Shown: positions 1 to 10,300 of the stretch, piece by piece | How positions within the stretch are numbered: position 1 is the stretch's first letter | How the letters are laid out: every line of letters starts with the position of its first letter | Assembly: GCA_046331565.1 (NCBI GenBank) | Contig: JAXLQP010000001.1 | Coordinates: 1,736,001 to 1,800,000, forward strand | DNA length: 64,000 nucleotides | DNA from: DASRDU01 sp046331565 | GTDB lineage: Bacteria; Acidobacteriota; Blastocatellia; RBC074 | Reading direction: 5' to 3' | Translations under genes and position numbers: made by a program | Notes under the pieces: model-generated | Seen by the model: the letters and a program-made list of their open reading frames with translations, nothing else | The model's database searches: none | What the model was told of the DNA's origin: nothing

Positions 1-512
1 GCCAGCCGGTAAAAGCTGAGGCTGTCATTTTCGTATCGCCAGATTTCCGGGACACCGATGCTGACATAAATCGGAAACTTGTCGAGGGTCGGACTTGTCA
101 CATCCACCTCAATCGCCAGATCAGGCGGCGGATCAATCGCCAGGTCAATCTCGTCTTTCCCGCGCACCGCTGCGGCGTGATGAATGTAATAACAGTCATC
201 CGGTTCCTTTCCTCTGGCCTGACGCTTTCTTTTAAGCGTGACCTGGCCACCACCGATCAACGGCAGACTGAGTTCTTCAGCCAGAATTGCCAGCAGGTGG
301 GCGAAAAATGACTTCCATCTTTCGTGCCCGAACGACAGTGTCCTGATTTCCATCCTTCCCTTATCGTAGCTGATTCGCACATGCCGCTGGCCTTCGATCT
401 CTTCCAGCAGAGTTTCATAATCATCCCAGGAGACATCATTCAGAATGAGCAGGCTGTTCAGAGGCAGCCTTTCGACCAGCTCCATATAATTTGTCGCAAC
501 CGCGGCTGACAC
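1..512 (-). CDS. Uma2 family endonuclease (DUF820), C-terminus cut by window edge
   Basis: A reading frame runs off the left edge of the window. The translation from a GTG at 512 begins VSAAVATNYMELVERLPLNS and later contains PPPDLAIEVDVTSPTLDK and GVPEIWRY. These are the PD-(D/E)XK-like core and the following G-V-P-E-x-W motif of the Uma2/DUF820 family. The GTG start is supported by an AAGGAG Shine-Dalgarno about 8 nt upstream on the minus strand. Family members are putative restriction-type nucleases found in many paralogues in Cyanobacteria, Chloroflexi and Acidobacteriota; their biological role is mostly unknown. About 170 residues are visible, close to a full-length protein of roughly 190. 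It lies just downstream of dsbD on the same strand, with no sign of functional linkage. Confidence 0.85.
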   Translation of the reverse strand, partial: MSAAVATNYMELVERLPLNSLLILNDVSWDDYETLLEEIEGQRHVRISYDKGRMEIRTLSFGHERWKSFFAHLLAILAEELSLPLIGGGQVTLKRKRQARGKEPDDCYYIHHAAAVRGKDEIDLAIDPPPDLAIEVDVTSPTLDKFPIYVSIGVPEIWRYENDSLSFYRL

Positions 513-548
513 AGACTGACTCCTTCACTAAAACTGAAGCGCTGTCGT

Positions 549-2606
549 TTACTGCTTCTGCGCCACCTGGCCGAACTGTCCCGCGCCGGTCTGCAAAAAG
601 CGAATGAATTCGGCCTTGTCGCGCGTCAGGCCGGGGAATTTACCGAGTTCGCGGCCATCGGGGCTGACAATCACATACAGGGGCAGCGCGACCGTGCCGA
701 ACTGTTTTTCCTGAATCTCCTGGTGACGCTGATCGCTCGCGGCATGCTCTGCCGTGTCGCGGTCGGTGTAGAGTTCAGCCAGGATGAAGCGGTCAAGCTC
801 CTTTCGAACTTCGGGCTGCGGGAACATATTCGATTCCATCCAGCGACAGTTGGTGCAGGTAACGCCGGTGAAATTCAGAAAGGCCGGTTTGTTCTGCGCC
901 TTCGCCTGCGCGAGGGCTTCGTCGTAACTTTCAAGCCATTTCAGATTCGCGGCCTGAGCATTTGCGCCGCCGCCGAATCCGGCAATTTCACCGGGCCGCG
1001 CCGGGGGCAGAAATGAATCGAGATCACCGAGCCTTGCGCCGAACAACCCGGTCAGCAGGTAAAACGCCAGGCCCAGAAACAGCACACCTGACAGCATCCG
1101 CAGCACGCCCAGGCGCTCAACCGGCGTGTCGTAAGGCAACTGAAATTTGCCGAGCAGGTAAATCGCCGTGACAATCGCAATCGCAATCCACGCGGCCAGC
1201 ACAACCGAGCGCGAGACTGTGTTCCATCCCCAGACCAGATCAACATTGCTCAGAAACTTGAACGCCGCCGCCAGTTCGAGAAAGCCCATCACCACCTTGA
1301 CGCTGTTGAGCCAGCCACCGGCTCGCGGCAGCGATTTGAGCATTCCCGGAAACAGCGCCAGCAGAAAGAACGGCAGCGCAAAGGCTGTCGAAAACGCCAG
1401 CATCCCAAGCGTCGCCCACGTCCATTCGCCCTGCGTCGCGGCGACCAGCACCGTGCCGACAAAGGCCGCCGTGCAGGTAAACGAAGTCAGCGTGAAGGTC
1501 AGCCCCATCAGCAGCGTGCCCATCATCGAACCTGTGCCCGATTGCGCATCGAGCTTTGACAGCACTGACGAGGGAATGCGGATTTCAAACAGCCCGAACA
1601 GATTGAGCGCAAAGACGACAAACAGCGTCGTCAGAAAAATATTCATCCACGCGCTCGCCGCCAGGCGGTTGATGCCCGTCGGCCCGGCCACAGCCGTCAT
1701 CAGAATGCCCAGGCCCGTAAAGGTAAAAATGATGCCGAAGCAATAAATCAGCGCCTGGATGATTGAATGCCCGCGCGTCTGATTTTCCTTTTTTGTAAAA
1801 AACGAAACCGTGATCGGAATCATCGGAAAAACGCACGGCGTCAGCAGCGACAATAACCCGGCAATAAAAGCTCCCCACAAATAACCCGACAAACCTCTGG
1901 CCCGGATGTTGTCACTTTGAGCGGGCGGCGCAGGCGTCGTCGGCAGCGCCGTAATAACGGCTGGTGAAGATTCAGGCGTCGGTGTCGCTGAAGCTGAAGG
2001 CGCAGGTGACGGTGAACTGACGGGCGACGGCGTTACACTCGGACTGACGCTGGCGGCGGCCTTTGGCGAAGGCGTGGTTTTCGGAGACGGCGCGACCGCA
2101 GCACTTGCGGCCACGATCATCACTTCGGTTTCGACTTCCCTGGTTCTCGGCGGCAGACACTGATGCTCATCGCAGGCCTGAAAGGTAACTTTGGCAATCA
2201 GCTTCTGCGGCCCCGGAGCCAGGTCAGCCGCAGCTTTGACCGGCACGGTAAAGGTCGCGCTGTTCTCGAACGTTTCAGTATCAATCTGAAAGTTCGGGTC
2301 ATAGGCTTTGACCGGCTTTGACTGCTGCGGGCTGCCATCCATCACGAACGGCGCGCCATCGGCGAGGGCAATCTTTGTCGCGCGCGGCGGCGGCGGCTGA
2401 GTGAGCGAATACAAATGCCAGCCCGGATCAATCTTGGCGGTCAGCACCAGTTTTGCCTTTTCGCCGGGCTTGACCTGCGCCTTGTCGAGTTTGCCCGACC
2501 ACGCAACGACATTGAGCCGCTGCGAATAGATCAGCGCCGAAGCTGACAACAGCAGCACCAGCATCAGCCCTGTCTGCCACAGCCTTTTGTGAAGTGATCC
2601 CTGCAT
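549..2606 (-). CDS. dsbD: Thiol:disulfide interchange protein DsbD-like (protein-disulfide reductase)
   Basis: A 685-aa inner-membrane electron carrier that moves reducing power from cytoplasmic thioredoxin to periplasmic thiols. Visible domains: signal peptide (residues 1 to about 28), an N-terminal DsbD-alpha type domain with the Cys pair in CDEHQC, a Pro/Ser/Thr-rich linker of about 70 residues, a CcdA-like membrane domain of about eight helices with the redox Cys motifs TPCVFP and SFTCTAAF, and a C-terminal thioredoxin-fold domain with active site CTNC. All three Cys pairs of the DsbD relay are present. I chose the ATG at 2606 because AAGGAA lies 5-6 nt upstream; an in-frame start at 2630 would add eight residues and lacks a clear ribosome site. 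The long low-complexity linker is longer than in enterobacterial DsbD. Confidence 0.9.
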   Translation of the reverse strand: MQGSLHKRLWQTGLMLVLLLSASALIYSQRLNVVAWSGKLDKAQVKPGEKAKLVLTAKIDPGWHLYSLTQPPPPRATKIALADGAPFVMDGSPQQSKPVKAYDPNFQIDTETFENSATFTVPVKAAADLAPGPQKLIAKVTFQACDEHQCLPPRTREVETEVMIVAASAAVAPSPKTTPSPKAAASVSPSVTPSPVSSPSPAPSASATPTPESSPAVITALPTTPAPPAQSDNIRARGLSGYLWGAFIAGLLSLLTPCVFPMIPITVSFFTKKENQTRGHSIIQALIYCFGIIFTFTGLGILMTAVAGPTGINRLAASAWMNIFLTTLFVVFALNLFGLFEIRIPSSVLSKLDAQSGTGSMMGTLLMGLTFTLTSFTCTAAFVGTVLVAATQGEWTWATLGMLAFSTAFALPFFLLALFPGMLKSLPRAGGWLNSVKVVMGFLELAAAFKFLSNVDLVWGWNTVSRSVVLAAWIAIAIVTAIYLLGKFQLPYDTPVERLGVLRMLSGVLFLGLAFYLLTGLFGARLGDLDSFLPPARPGEIAGFGGGANAQAANLKWLESYDEALAQAKAQNKPAFLNFTGVTCTNCRWMESNMFPQPEVRKELDRFILAELYTDRDTAEHAASDQRHQEIQEKQFGTVALPLYVIVSPDGRELGKFPGLTRDKAEFIRFLQTGAGQFGQVAQKQ

Positions 2607-2701
2607 AGTGATTTCCTTAACGGGAAACAAAGTTCAGAACTGAAGGCGGATTTTAGCACACCGGGTCACAAGCCGCCTGTCAACGGCCTTACATTCCTGG
2701 C

Positions 2702-2802
2702 GAGCCTCACAAGGAACGCAGGCGTCCCGCCTGCCCTGTTTCAATCAATGCGCCCTGAGCGAAAGACAGGCAGGCGGGACGCCTGCGCTCCTTGTGAGGC
2801 TC
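2702..2802. repeat. Long palindromic intergenic element, family A copy 1
   Basis: Two arms of about 40 nt, each carrying the core GCAGGCGTCCCGCCTGC (itself palindromic), flank a loop TTTCAATCAATGCGCC. The arms begin and end with GAGCCTCAC/GTGAGGCTC. A second copy at 45847-46009 shares both the core and the loop sequence, so this is a dispersed repeat family and not only a chance hairpin. It lies between the 3' end of the sigma-factor gene and the 5' end of dsbD, both on the minus strand, where it could terminate or attenuate transcription. Confidence 0.85.
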
Positions 2803-2806
2803 CTTG

Positions 2807-3379
2807 TTACGCTTCTTGTGTTGATCCGTTCATCCGGCTCAGCAGCCAGGCGCGCGCAAACTTCCATTCGCGTTTGAGAGTTGACTGAGAAACTTCAAGC
2901 ACTTCGGCGGCTTCCTGATCGCTCAGGCCGATGAAATAGCGCAGTTCGACAAGCTGGCTCGCGCGCGGATGCAGTCGTTGCAGTTCGGTCAGCAACTCGT
3001 CGAGCAGAATCAGATCAATGTTCTGCCCCGGCGCCACGAGTACATTGGTTTCATCGAGCGGAATTTTCTGCCCGTCGCCGCCTCTTTTGTCAGCGGCGCT
3101 TGCGCGGGCATAATCAACCAGGACGCGGCGCATGACCTGCCCGGCGGTGCGAAAGAAATGCGCGCGGTCGCGCCACTGCGTCCCGGCGCTGCCGAGCAGT
3201 CGCAGATAAGCTTCGTGCACCAGGGCTGTTGGTTGCAGCGTGTGGCCATCGCGTTCCTGCGCCATATAACTTTTCGCCAGTTGCCGCAGTTCCTGATAAA
3301 CCTCAACGAAAAGTTCATCGGCCACTGCCTGATTGCCCCGGCTGAGTTCGGCAAGCAGTAAGGTGATTTCTCCTGACAT
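2807..3379 (-). CDS. ECF-type RNA polymerase sigma factor (TIGR02999-like)
   Basis: A 190-aa protein with sigma-70 region 2 (GNQAVADELFVEVYQELRQL, then PTALVHEAYLRL) and region 4 (ELRYFIGLSDQEAAEVLEVS, a helix-turn-helix). The H-x-L-Q-P-T-A-L-V-H-E-A-Y-L-R-L signature belongs to the ECF subfamily (PF07638/TIGR02999) that is expanded in Acidobacteriota and Planctomycetes and usually lies beside serine/threonine kinases. The ATG at 3379 is preceded by GGAAGG; an upstream in-frame start at 3460 has no such site. The gene is divergent from the kinase gene starting at 3523, a conserved arrangement, so kinase-dependent control of this sigma factor is likely. No anti-sigma gene is visible. Confidence 0.9.
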   Translation of the reverse strand: MSGEITLLLAELSRGNQAVADELFVEVYQELRQLAKSYMAQERDGHTLQPTALVHEAYLRLLGSAGTQWRDRAHFFRTAGQVMRRVLVDYARASAADKRGGDGQKIPLDETNVLVAPGQNIDLILLDELLTELQRLHPRASQLVELRYFIGLSDQEAAEVLEVSQSTLKREWKFARAWLLSRMNGSTQEA

Positions 3380-3522
3380 GTTCGTTTCCTTCCAGCCTCC
3401 ACACCGGTCGGCAATATACCAGCCCGCCATGTCGAAGTCATCAGCCGCGCCGCTGCGCATTTGATTTATGAACTGATTCCAGGTGATTTTACGCTTATTC
3501 TGATGACAGGGAGAATCAGCCT

Positions 3523-6500
3523 GTGCCCGCTGACAACATACAACAGATCATTGAGCTGTTTGATGCCGTGTCAGAACAGCCGCCTGAGCAGCGACGCGCA
3601 ATGCTGGAAGCAGTCTGTCAGCACGATGATGAGTTGCGCGCTGAAATCGAAAAACTGATTCAGGCGCACGATCACGCTGACGGGTTTCTGGAACAGCCGC
3701 CCCTGCTCGCGGCTGACAGCTTCGATCAGAACGCGCACAGCGCCAGAGCCATCGGTCGCCGCATCGGCCCGTATCGCGTGCTGCGTGAAATCGGTCACGG
3801 CGGCATGGGATCGGTTTATCTGGCGGTGCGCGATGACGACGCCTTTCAGAAACAGGTCGCCATCAAGCTGGTCTGGCCTGGCTGGAACCGCGATGAAATG
3901 CTGCGCCGCTTTTTACAGGAGCGTCGCATCCTGGCCCGGCTTGAACATCCGCACATTGCGCGCCTGCTTGACGGCGGCACGACCGAAGAGGGCTGGCCTT
4001 ATGTCGTGATGGAATACGTGGACGGCGTGCCGGTCACTGAATACTGCGACAAGCAGCGGCTGACGATTGCTGAACGGCTGCGGCTGTTCTGCAAAATCTG
4101 CGAGGCTGTCGAGTATGCGCATGCGCACAAGGTCATTCACCGCGACCTCAAACCCGGCAACCTGCTCGTCACTGCGGATGGCACAGTCAAGCTGCTTGAT
4201 TTCGGCATCGCCCGGCTGATTGACCCCGATGATATTGCGGGCAGCGAAACGCAGACGCTCACCGGATTGCGCGCGATGACGCCCGAATACGCCAGTCCCG
4301 AACAGGTGCGCGGCGAAAGGATGACCGCAGGCAGCGATGTTTATTCGCTCGGCGTGCTGCTTTATGAACTGCTCACCGGACAGCGCCCCTATCAGCTCAG
4401 CGGCCACCCGTTGCACGAAGCCGTGCGCATCATTTGCGAAACCGAACCGCCAAGGCCAAGCGGAAGTCGGAAGTCGGTAGTCGGTAGTCGGCAGGCGGTA
4501 GACGGTAGACAGCAGTCGGCAGATAACAAGCGGAAGTCGGAAGTCGGTAGACGGCAGTCGGTAGATAAAGAAGCTGGCGATGCAGATGCGGCCAACTACC
4601 GTCCACAGTCTCCCGCGTGCCAGCTACCGACTACCGACTACCGAATTCCGGCTTCCGTCTACCGACTTCCGACTTCCGACTTCCGACTTCCGACTTCCGC
4701 TTTACGCGGCGATCTCGACAACATTGTGCTGATGGCGCTGCGCAAGGATCCGGCGCAGCGTTACCTTTCGGTCAGTGCATTGCGCGCTGATATTGAGCGG
4801 CATCTGAACGGCGAAGCGGTGCTGGCGCGGGGCGCTTCACTGATTTATCGCGCGGGCAGGTTTGTGCGGCGGCACAGGGCGGCCACCGCCAATGCGCTGA
4901 TTATGTCGCTGCTGCTCGCCGGTGGATTGTTATATGCCCTGAGCCAGTTACATCTTGCGCGCGAGCAGGCGCGCGAACAGCGACGCGCGCGTTATGCCGC
5001 ACAGATGCCGCAGGCGCTGGATGACTGGCAACACAGCGACCTGGCGCCGATGAACGAGAAGCTGCTCAGCTTTGTCCCGCAACGGGGCGAAGAGGAACTG
5101 CGCGGCTTCGAGTGGTTTTATCTCTGGCGGCTCGCGCACCGCGAACTGATCGCGCTGCGACACGATGATCCGGTCGAGGCCGCTTACTTCATGGCAGAAG
5201 GCCGACTGCTGCAAACCACTACCGTCAGGTCGGACGATCAGCGGCAGTTGCACAACTGGGAGACCGCGAACTGGCGTCTGGTCACACCTGATCCCGCTCC
5301 CCTGAACATGTACGGCCCGTCGCCCCCTGATCTGACAGCTTCACCGGAGACGCCGGACCGCATCCTCATCAAAGACCTCAGTGGTCGCGTCATTACTACT
5401 CTCTCCGATCCCGAAAACGGGCTGAGCATCCCGTGCTGGCTCGACGCCAACCGGATGGTGACGGGTGGCAAAGATAATGTAATCCGCATCTGGAATGTCA
5501 GAACCGGCCATCTCCTGCGCGCACTGCCGCCGGTCGCTGAAACATTTGACGGCGCATCCTTTCCATTTCCTGAACAACTCCCTGAACTGATGCTGGCCAG
5601 GTATGGACAGCGGGTGCTGCGGATGTGGGATCTCAGAACGGGCCGACTGGTCTTTACGATTCGCGGCAAGACCGGAATCAGAGTGTGGAACCTGAGCGGC
5701 CTGCTGGCGGTGCACGATCCTGCGCGAAGCGGGCAGATGCAGTTCTTCGATCCCGCGACAGGCCGACTGAAGGGGGAAATCAGAACCGGGCCTGACCATT
5801 ATGTCAGAAGCACAGACTTTTCCGCGCGCGCCGGGCTGCTCGCGACGGCGGGCGATGATCGCGCCATCCGGCTCTGGGATCTGAAAACATGGCGTGAAGT
5901 CGCCGTCCTGCGCGGTCATTCGGATCTGATCCTTCGCGCCCTCTTCTCAGCGGACGGACGCTTCCTCGCCTCGATCAGCAACGACCGCACGCTGCGGCTC
6001 TGGGACGTGGCGGCGCGCCGCGAACTGAAGGTCATTCGCGGACACGAGGATGAAATTTACAGCCTGGATTTTTCGCCCGATTATCAACTGCTCGTCACGG
6101 CCAGCCACGACCGCACGGCCAGAGTCTGGCGCGTGAGCGACCTCCTGACACCGGACGTGCTGGACGGTCACACCGGCCTGATCTTCTCCGTCGCCATTTC
6201 GCCCGATGGTTCACGCGTGGCGGCAGGCGGTCAGGATGGGACAGTGCGCCTGTGGAACCTGCAGGATGGCGCGATGACAGTGCTGCGCGGACACAAGGCT
6301 CAGATCCTCGCCATCGCCTTTTCGCCCGACGGCAGAACGCTCGTGAGCGGCAGCGATGACAGCACAATACGATGGTGGGACATCGCCAGCGGACAGGTTC
6401 TGAAAACGATCTCCAACGACACGGCCCATGGGATTCGTTCGCTCGCCATCTCGCCCGACGGCAAATGGCTCGCCGTTCCCGGCAGGCTTGAAGCTCGTTT

Positions 6501-7050
6501 GCGCGACGCAGCTTCGGGCGAGCTGCTCAGGCAATACGCCGGTCACAACAACCACGTTCTCTGCGTAGCCTTTTCGCCCGATGGCGCGCAACTGCTGACC
6601 GGAGGCATGGACAACACAGCCCGGCTCTGGGACAGGGCCTCAGGCCGCGAACTGGCGACGTTCAAAGGACACAGCGACTGGGTCTGGTCAGTGAAATTCT
6701 CACCCGATGGCAAAACCATCGCCACCGGCAGCCGCGACCGGACAGTGAAGCTGTGGGACGTGGCGACACTTGCGGAACGCGCCACGCTGCGCGGCCACAC
6801 CGACGAAGTCTTTTCCGTCGCCTTCGCGCCTGATGGCCGACGACTGGCGACAGCGAGCAATGATCGGACGGTCAGACTCTGGAACCTGACAACACTTCAG
6901 GAAGTCCTGACGCTGCGCGATCACACCGATCAGGTCTGGTCAGTCGCCTTTTCAGCCGATGGCCGGACGCTGGCGAGCGGAAGCTGGGACGGCACGGCGC
7001 GAGTGTGGCGCGCGGCAGCAGCAACGGAAGTCAGCAGTCAGGGCCGTTGA
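3523..7050 (+). CDS. Membrane serine/threonine protein kinase with WD40 propeller
   Basis: A 1175-aa PknB-type kinase receptor. Residues about 83-425 form the kinase domain: glycine loop GHGGMGSVYLA, catalytic Lys115, HRDLKPGN with Asp208, DFG at 226-228, and PEYASPEQ in the activation segment. A single membrane helix follows at about 455-477, then roughly twelve WD40 repeats (SVAFSPDGRTLASGS-type units) to the end, presumably on the other side of the membrane. The GTG start at 3523 has a GGGAG site upstream. Between kinase subdomains X and XI (nucleotides 4462-4700) about 80 residues are encoded by an inverted array of 7-mers, keeping frame. The catalytic motifs look intact, so the kinase may still be active. 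It lies divergent to an ECF sigma factor. Confidence 0.92.
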   Translation: MPADNIQQIIELFDAVSEQPPEQRRAMLEAVCQHDDELRAEIEKLIQAHDHADGFLEQPPLLAADSFDQNAHSARAIGRRIGPYRVLREIGHGGMGSVYLAVRDDDAFQKQVAIKLVWPGWNRDEMLRRFLQERRILARLEHPHIARLLDGGTTEEGWPYVVMEYVDGVPVTEYCDKQRLTIAERLRLFCKICEAVEYAHAHKVIHRDLKPGNLLVTADGTVKLLDFGIARLIDPDDIAGSETQTLTGLRAMTPEYASPEQVRGERMTAGSDVYSLGVLLYELLTGQRPYQLSGHPLHEAVRIICETEPPRPSGSRKSVVGSRQAVDGRQQSADNKRKSEVGRRQSVDKEAGDADAANYRPQSPACQLPTTDYRIPASVYRLPTSDFRLPTSALRGDLDNIVLMALRKDPAQRYLSVSALRADIERHLNGEAVLARGASLIYRAGRFVRRHRAATANALIMSLLLAGGLLYALSQLHLAREQAREQRRARYAAQMPQALDDWQHSDLAPMNEKLLSFVPQRGEEELRGFEWFYLWRLAHRELIALRHDDPVEAAYFMAEGRLLQTTTVRSDDQRQLHNWETANWRLVTPDPAPLNMYGPSPPDLTASPETPDRILIKDLSGRVITTLSDPENGLSIPCWLDANRMVTGGKDNVIRIWNVRTGHLLRALPPVAETFDGASFPFPEQLPELMLARYGQRVLRMWDLRTGRLVFTIRGKTGIRVWNLSGLLAVHDPARSGQMQFFDPATGRLKGEIRTGPDHYVRSTDFSARAGLLATAGDDRAIRLWDLKTWREVAVLRGHSDLILRALFSADGRFLASISNDRTLRLWDVAARRELKVIRGHEDEIYSLDFSPDYQLLVTASHDRTARVWRVSDLLTPDVLDGHTGLIFSVAISPDGSRVAAGGQDGTVRLWNLQDGAMTVLRGHKAQILAIAFSPDGRTLVSGSDDSTIRWWDIASGQVLKTISNDTAHGIRSLAISPDGKWLAVPGRLEARLRDAASGELLRQYAGHNNHVLCVAFSPDGAQLLTGGMDNTARLWDRASGRELATFKGHSDWVWSVKFSPDGKTIATGSRDRTVKLWDVATLAERATLRGHTDEVFSVAFAPDGRRLATASNDRTVRLWNLTTLQEVLTLRDHTDQVWSVAFSADGRTLASGSWDGTARVWRAAAATEVSSQGR
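4462..4700. repeat. Heptamer-armed hairpin element inserted in frame in a kinase gene
   Basis: The left arm (4462-4566) is fifteen consecutive 7-mers of the form GGAAGTC/GGTAGTC/GGTAGAC/GGCAGTC. The right arm (4624-4700) is eleven 7-mers CTACCGA/CTTCCGA, which are their complement. The two arms can form a long imperfect hairpin with a loop of about 57 nt. Because 7 is not a multiple of 3, the encoded residues cycle through frames, yet the total length keeps the kinase reading frame open. The same 7-nt periodic design, with other words, occurs between genes at 19233, 23685, 32683, 39531 and 40944. Confidence 0.9.
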
Positions 7051-7397
7051 TCTCAGCAACATTTTTTTCATCACCACAGCCTCAAAATTCCTGAACCACT
7101 TTTCCGCCGCTTTACGCTTTTCCTGCCGAGGAACAACTTTCTTCATCACTGGAACGATCAGGCAGTCTTTACAGATGGTCACGTAGTCTGCCGGCCTTTT
7201 TATCCTCAGCCCCTTACTACCGGAAAGTGACAACAGTTTTTTTCTCTGCCTGCGGGTTCAGGCTTCCAGCATCCGCAGCAGAAAAATCAAAGTAATCCGT
7301 GGCTGGCGCTCTCACGTCCTGGCAGGAGTGTGTCCTGGTTCAGGAAGGTAAAAGCGCTGTCCTGCCTCAACTGTCAGCCTGCGAAAGGAGCCGCAAG
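7051..7397. other. Gene-poor stretch between kinase and SBBP protein
   Basis: About 350 nt with no convincing gene on either strand. Several short open frames overlap it, but they lack ribosome sites and recognisable family features. The only clear signal is the AAAGGAG ribosome site at 7384-7390 that fixes the start of the next gene at 7398. Confidence 0.6.
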
Positions 7398-10300
7398 ATG
7401 CCTCACTTCCTGATCAGATATTCAGCCGGAAAAATGGCTGTCGCTTTATCACTCATACTCAGCTTTCACCCTTTATTTCTGGAAACAAGGATGCCGTCTC
7501 AGAACTCCGGCCCGATGACTGATCTTTACTCCCTGCCTGCTGCCGGAAAGTTGCAACACGAAAACTCTGCCACCAGACAGGCAGTCGGCGCGAAGGTCAG
7601 AGAAACGCTGGCAGGCCTGCCGGTCAGTTTTGAAGAGAACAGAGGGCAGACCGACAGCCAGGTGAAATTTCTGGCGCGGGGGCAGGGATTCACGCTCTTT
7701 CTTACCAGCAGTGAAGCTGTCCTCAGCCTGCAACGCCAGACCGGAACGGTCGAGCGGTCGGAGCGATCACCTGTAATCAATCAGGAGGTTCAGGAGCAGA
7801 TCGTCACGCTGCGGATGGGGCTGATCAATGCTGCCCGTGAACCACGAATTACCGGTCTTGATGAATTGACAGCTCGGGTCAGCTATTTCACGGGCAGCGA
7901 TCCGCAGAAATGGCAGACCGGCATTGTGCAGTATGCGAAGGTCAGGTACGAATCGGTGTATCCCGGCATTGATCTGATCTGGTACGGCAATCAGCAGCAG
8001 ATGGAATACGATTTCGTCGTCGCGCCCGGAGCCGACCCGCGCCTGATTCGCCTGAACTTTTCCGGCGCTGAAAAAATCAGACTCAGTCCTGACGGTGATC
8101 TGATTTTGCGGGTGGCAGGCGAGGAGATTCGCCAGCACAGACCGGTCATTTACCAGGAGGTCAGCGGGCAGCGACGCGAAATTGCAGGCCGGTATGTGCT
8201 GACTGCGGGTAATCAGGCTGGTTTTGAAATTGCGAATTATGACCGTTCGCTGCCGCTGATCATTGATCCGGTGCTGATCTATTCAAGTTACTTCGGGGGC
8301 AGTTTCTCTCCGGCTGACGATTCAGCCTCGGATGTCGCAGTGGATGCAGACGGGAAGATTTACCTGTGCGGCGGCACGACTGCCCGTCGCTTTCCCGGCA
8401 CGTCACAGATTCAGTTCAGTTCAGGGGCTTTCGTGACAAAACTCAATCCGGAACGCGCCGGAGCTGCCGCCATTGAGTTTTCGTACTTCCTGAGCAGCGC
8501 CGCAGCGAACGCCATTGCCGTGGATCGCGCCGGGCTTGTCTATGTAACCGGAAACGCCTTCTCCAGCGGCTTTCCGGTGCGCAACCCGTTTCAGAATTAC
8601 CAGGGCAGGACTGATGCTTTCCTGGCGGTCATTAACACAACCAGGCCCGTGCAGGATGCGCTTGTCTTTTCGACTTTTCTGGGGGGCAGTGATGATGACT
8701 TCTCAGTGGAGCTTGCCGTTGACGACGCCGGGCAGGCTTATCTCGTCGGTGATACAGTCTCCGACGACTTCCCTCTGCGCAACGAATATCAGAGTCAGCG
8801 CAGAGGCAAGGATGCGTTCGTTGCCAGGATCAATACCGCAGGTGGCCCGACGGCGCTGCAATATTCCACGCGCTTCGGTGGCAGCGGGCAGGACGTGGGT
8901 CATGCGATTGCGGTGGATGCCGCCGGGTTCACGTACTTCGGCGGCTACACAGACTCAGCGGACTTTCCGGTCCTCAATCAGTTACAAAAAGATCAGCCCG
9001 CAGGTGACGGCTTCGTAACGAAACTCGACACGCGCCGCTCCGGGACAGCCGCCCTGCTCTATTCCACTTACCTGGGCGGCAACAATACCGACAACATTCT
9101 GGGACTGGCGGTGGATGTGAATGATGATCAGAGCGTGTATGTGACAGGTGAAACCTATTCCAGTGACTTCCCGCTGCGCAATCAGTTTCAGACTTACCAG
9201 TCAGGCGGAGATGCCTTTCTGACCAGACTCGACACCACGAGCGCCGGCAGCACGTCTCTGATCTATTCCACTTATCTGGGTGGAAGCGATTACGATGTCG
9301 GGCAGAATGTGGCGGTGGATGGCACCGGACGGGCTTACATCATTGGCGGCACACGTTCAACCAACTTCCCGACTGCTGGCGAATATCAGAAAGATCAGGG
9401 CGGTGATGATGCTTTTGTGACTGTTCTTCACACGCGCGTTCCCGGCCCCGCTTCGCTGACTTATTCGACTTATCTCGGCACCGGAGGACAGGACAGAGGG
9501 TGGGGCATCGTCACTGACCGGCGCGGCCTGATCATAGTTGTCGGTGATACGGATTCAGATGGTTTTCCCCTGACACAACCGGCACAGACTTACCAGGGTC
9601 GCCGTGACGTTTTCATTGCCCGGCTTAACTCACTGTTGCGCGGCGCGCCATCCCTGAACTATGCCACCTACCTTGGCGGCAGCAATGCGGAAAGTCGCGC
9701 GCGTGACATCGCCCTTGACCCGGCTGGTTTTGTGTACGTGACCGGCGATACCAATACTCCCGATTTTCCCACCCGCTCCAGGCTTCAGGGCCACCATGCA
9801 AACAGCCGTGATCCGGTCTTCGCCAGCCGCGATGCGTTTGTGCTGAAGATTGACCCTGCCCGTTCGGGCAGCAGTTCGCTGCTCTTTTCAACTTACCTCG
9901 GTGGCGGAGAGACCGATAGTGGCGGCTCAATCAGAGCCGATGGACAGGGCAACATCTATGTCAGCGGTTATACGGCTTCCACAGACTTTCCCACGCGGAA
10001 CGCTTATCAGAATAGCTTTCGGGGCAGACTTGACGGGTTCATCATCCGGCTTGATGCCAGCCAGTCAGACAATGTCCGGCTGGTCTGGTCAACATATCTG
10101 GGCGGCAGCGACTTCGACGATGCTGTTGACATTGCCGCTGATGAAAACGGACAGGTCTATGTCACCGGCTACACCGGTTCGCCTGATTTTCCAACTCTCA
10201 ATGAATATCAGCCGGATCAGGGTGAACAGGACGCATTTGTTGCGCGGCTGGATACCAACCGTTCAGGCCCGGCGTCGCTTCGCTACTCGACTTATCTTGG

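Noticed and set aside
4462..4700. Regular repeats suggest a CRISPR array
   Set aside because: The unit is 7 nt without spacers, arms are inverted, and the segment is in frame inside a kinase gene. No cas genes are present.
6952..7233. 93-residue minus-strand frame with CKDC motif between kinase and SBBP genes
   Set aside because: It starts and ends without ribosome site or context, partly antisense to the kinase end, and no family is recognisable.
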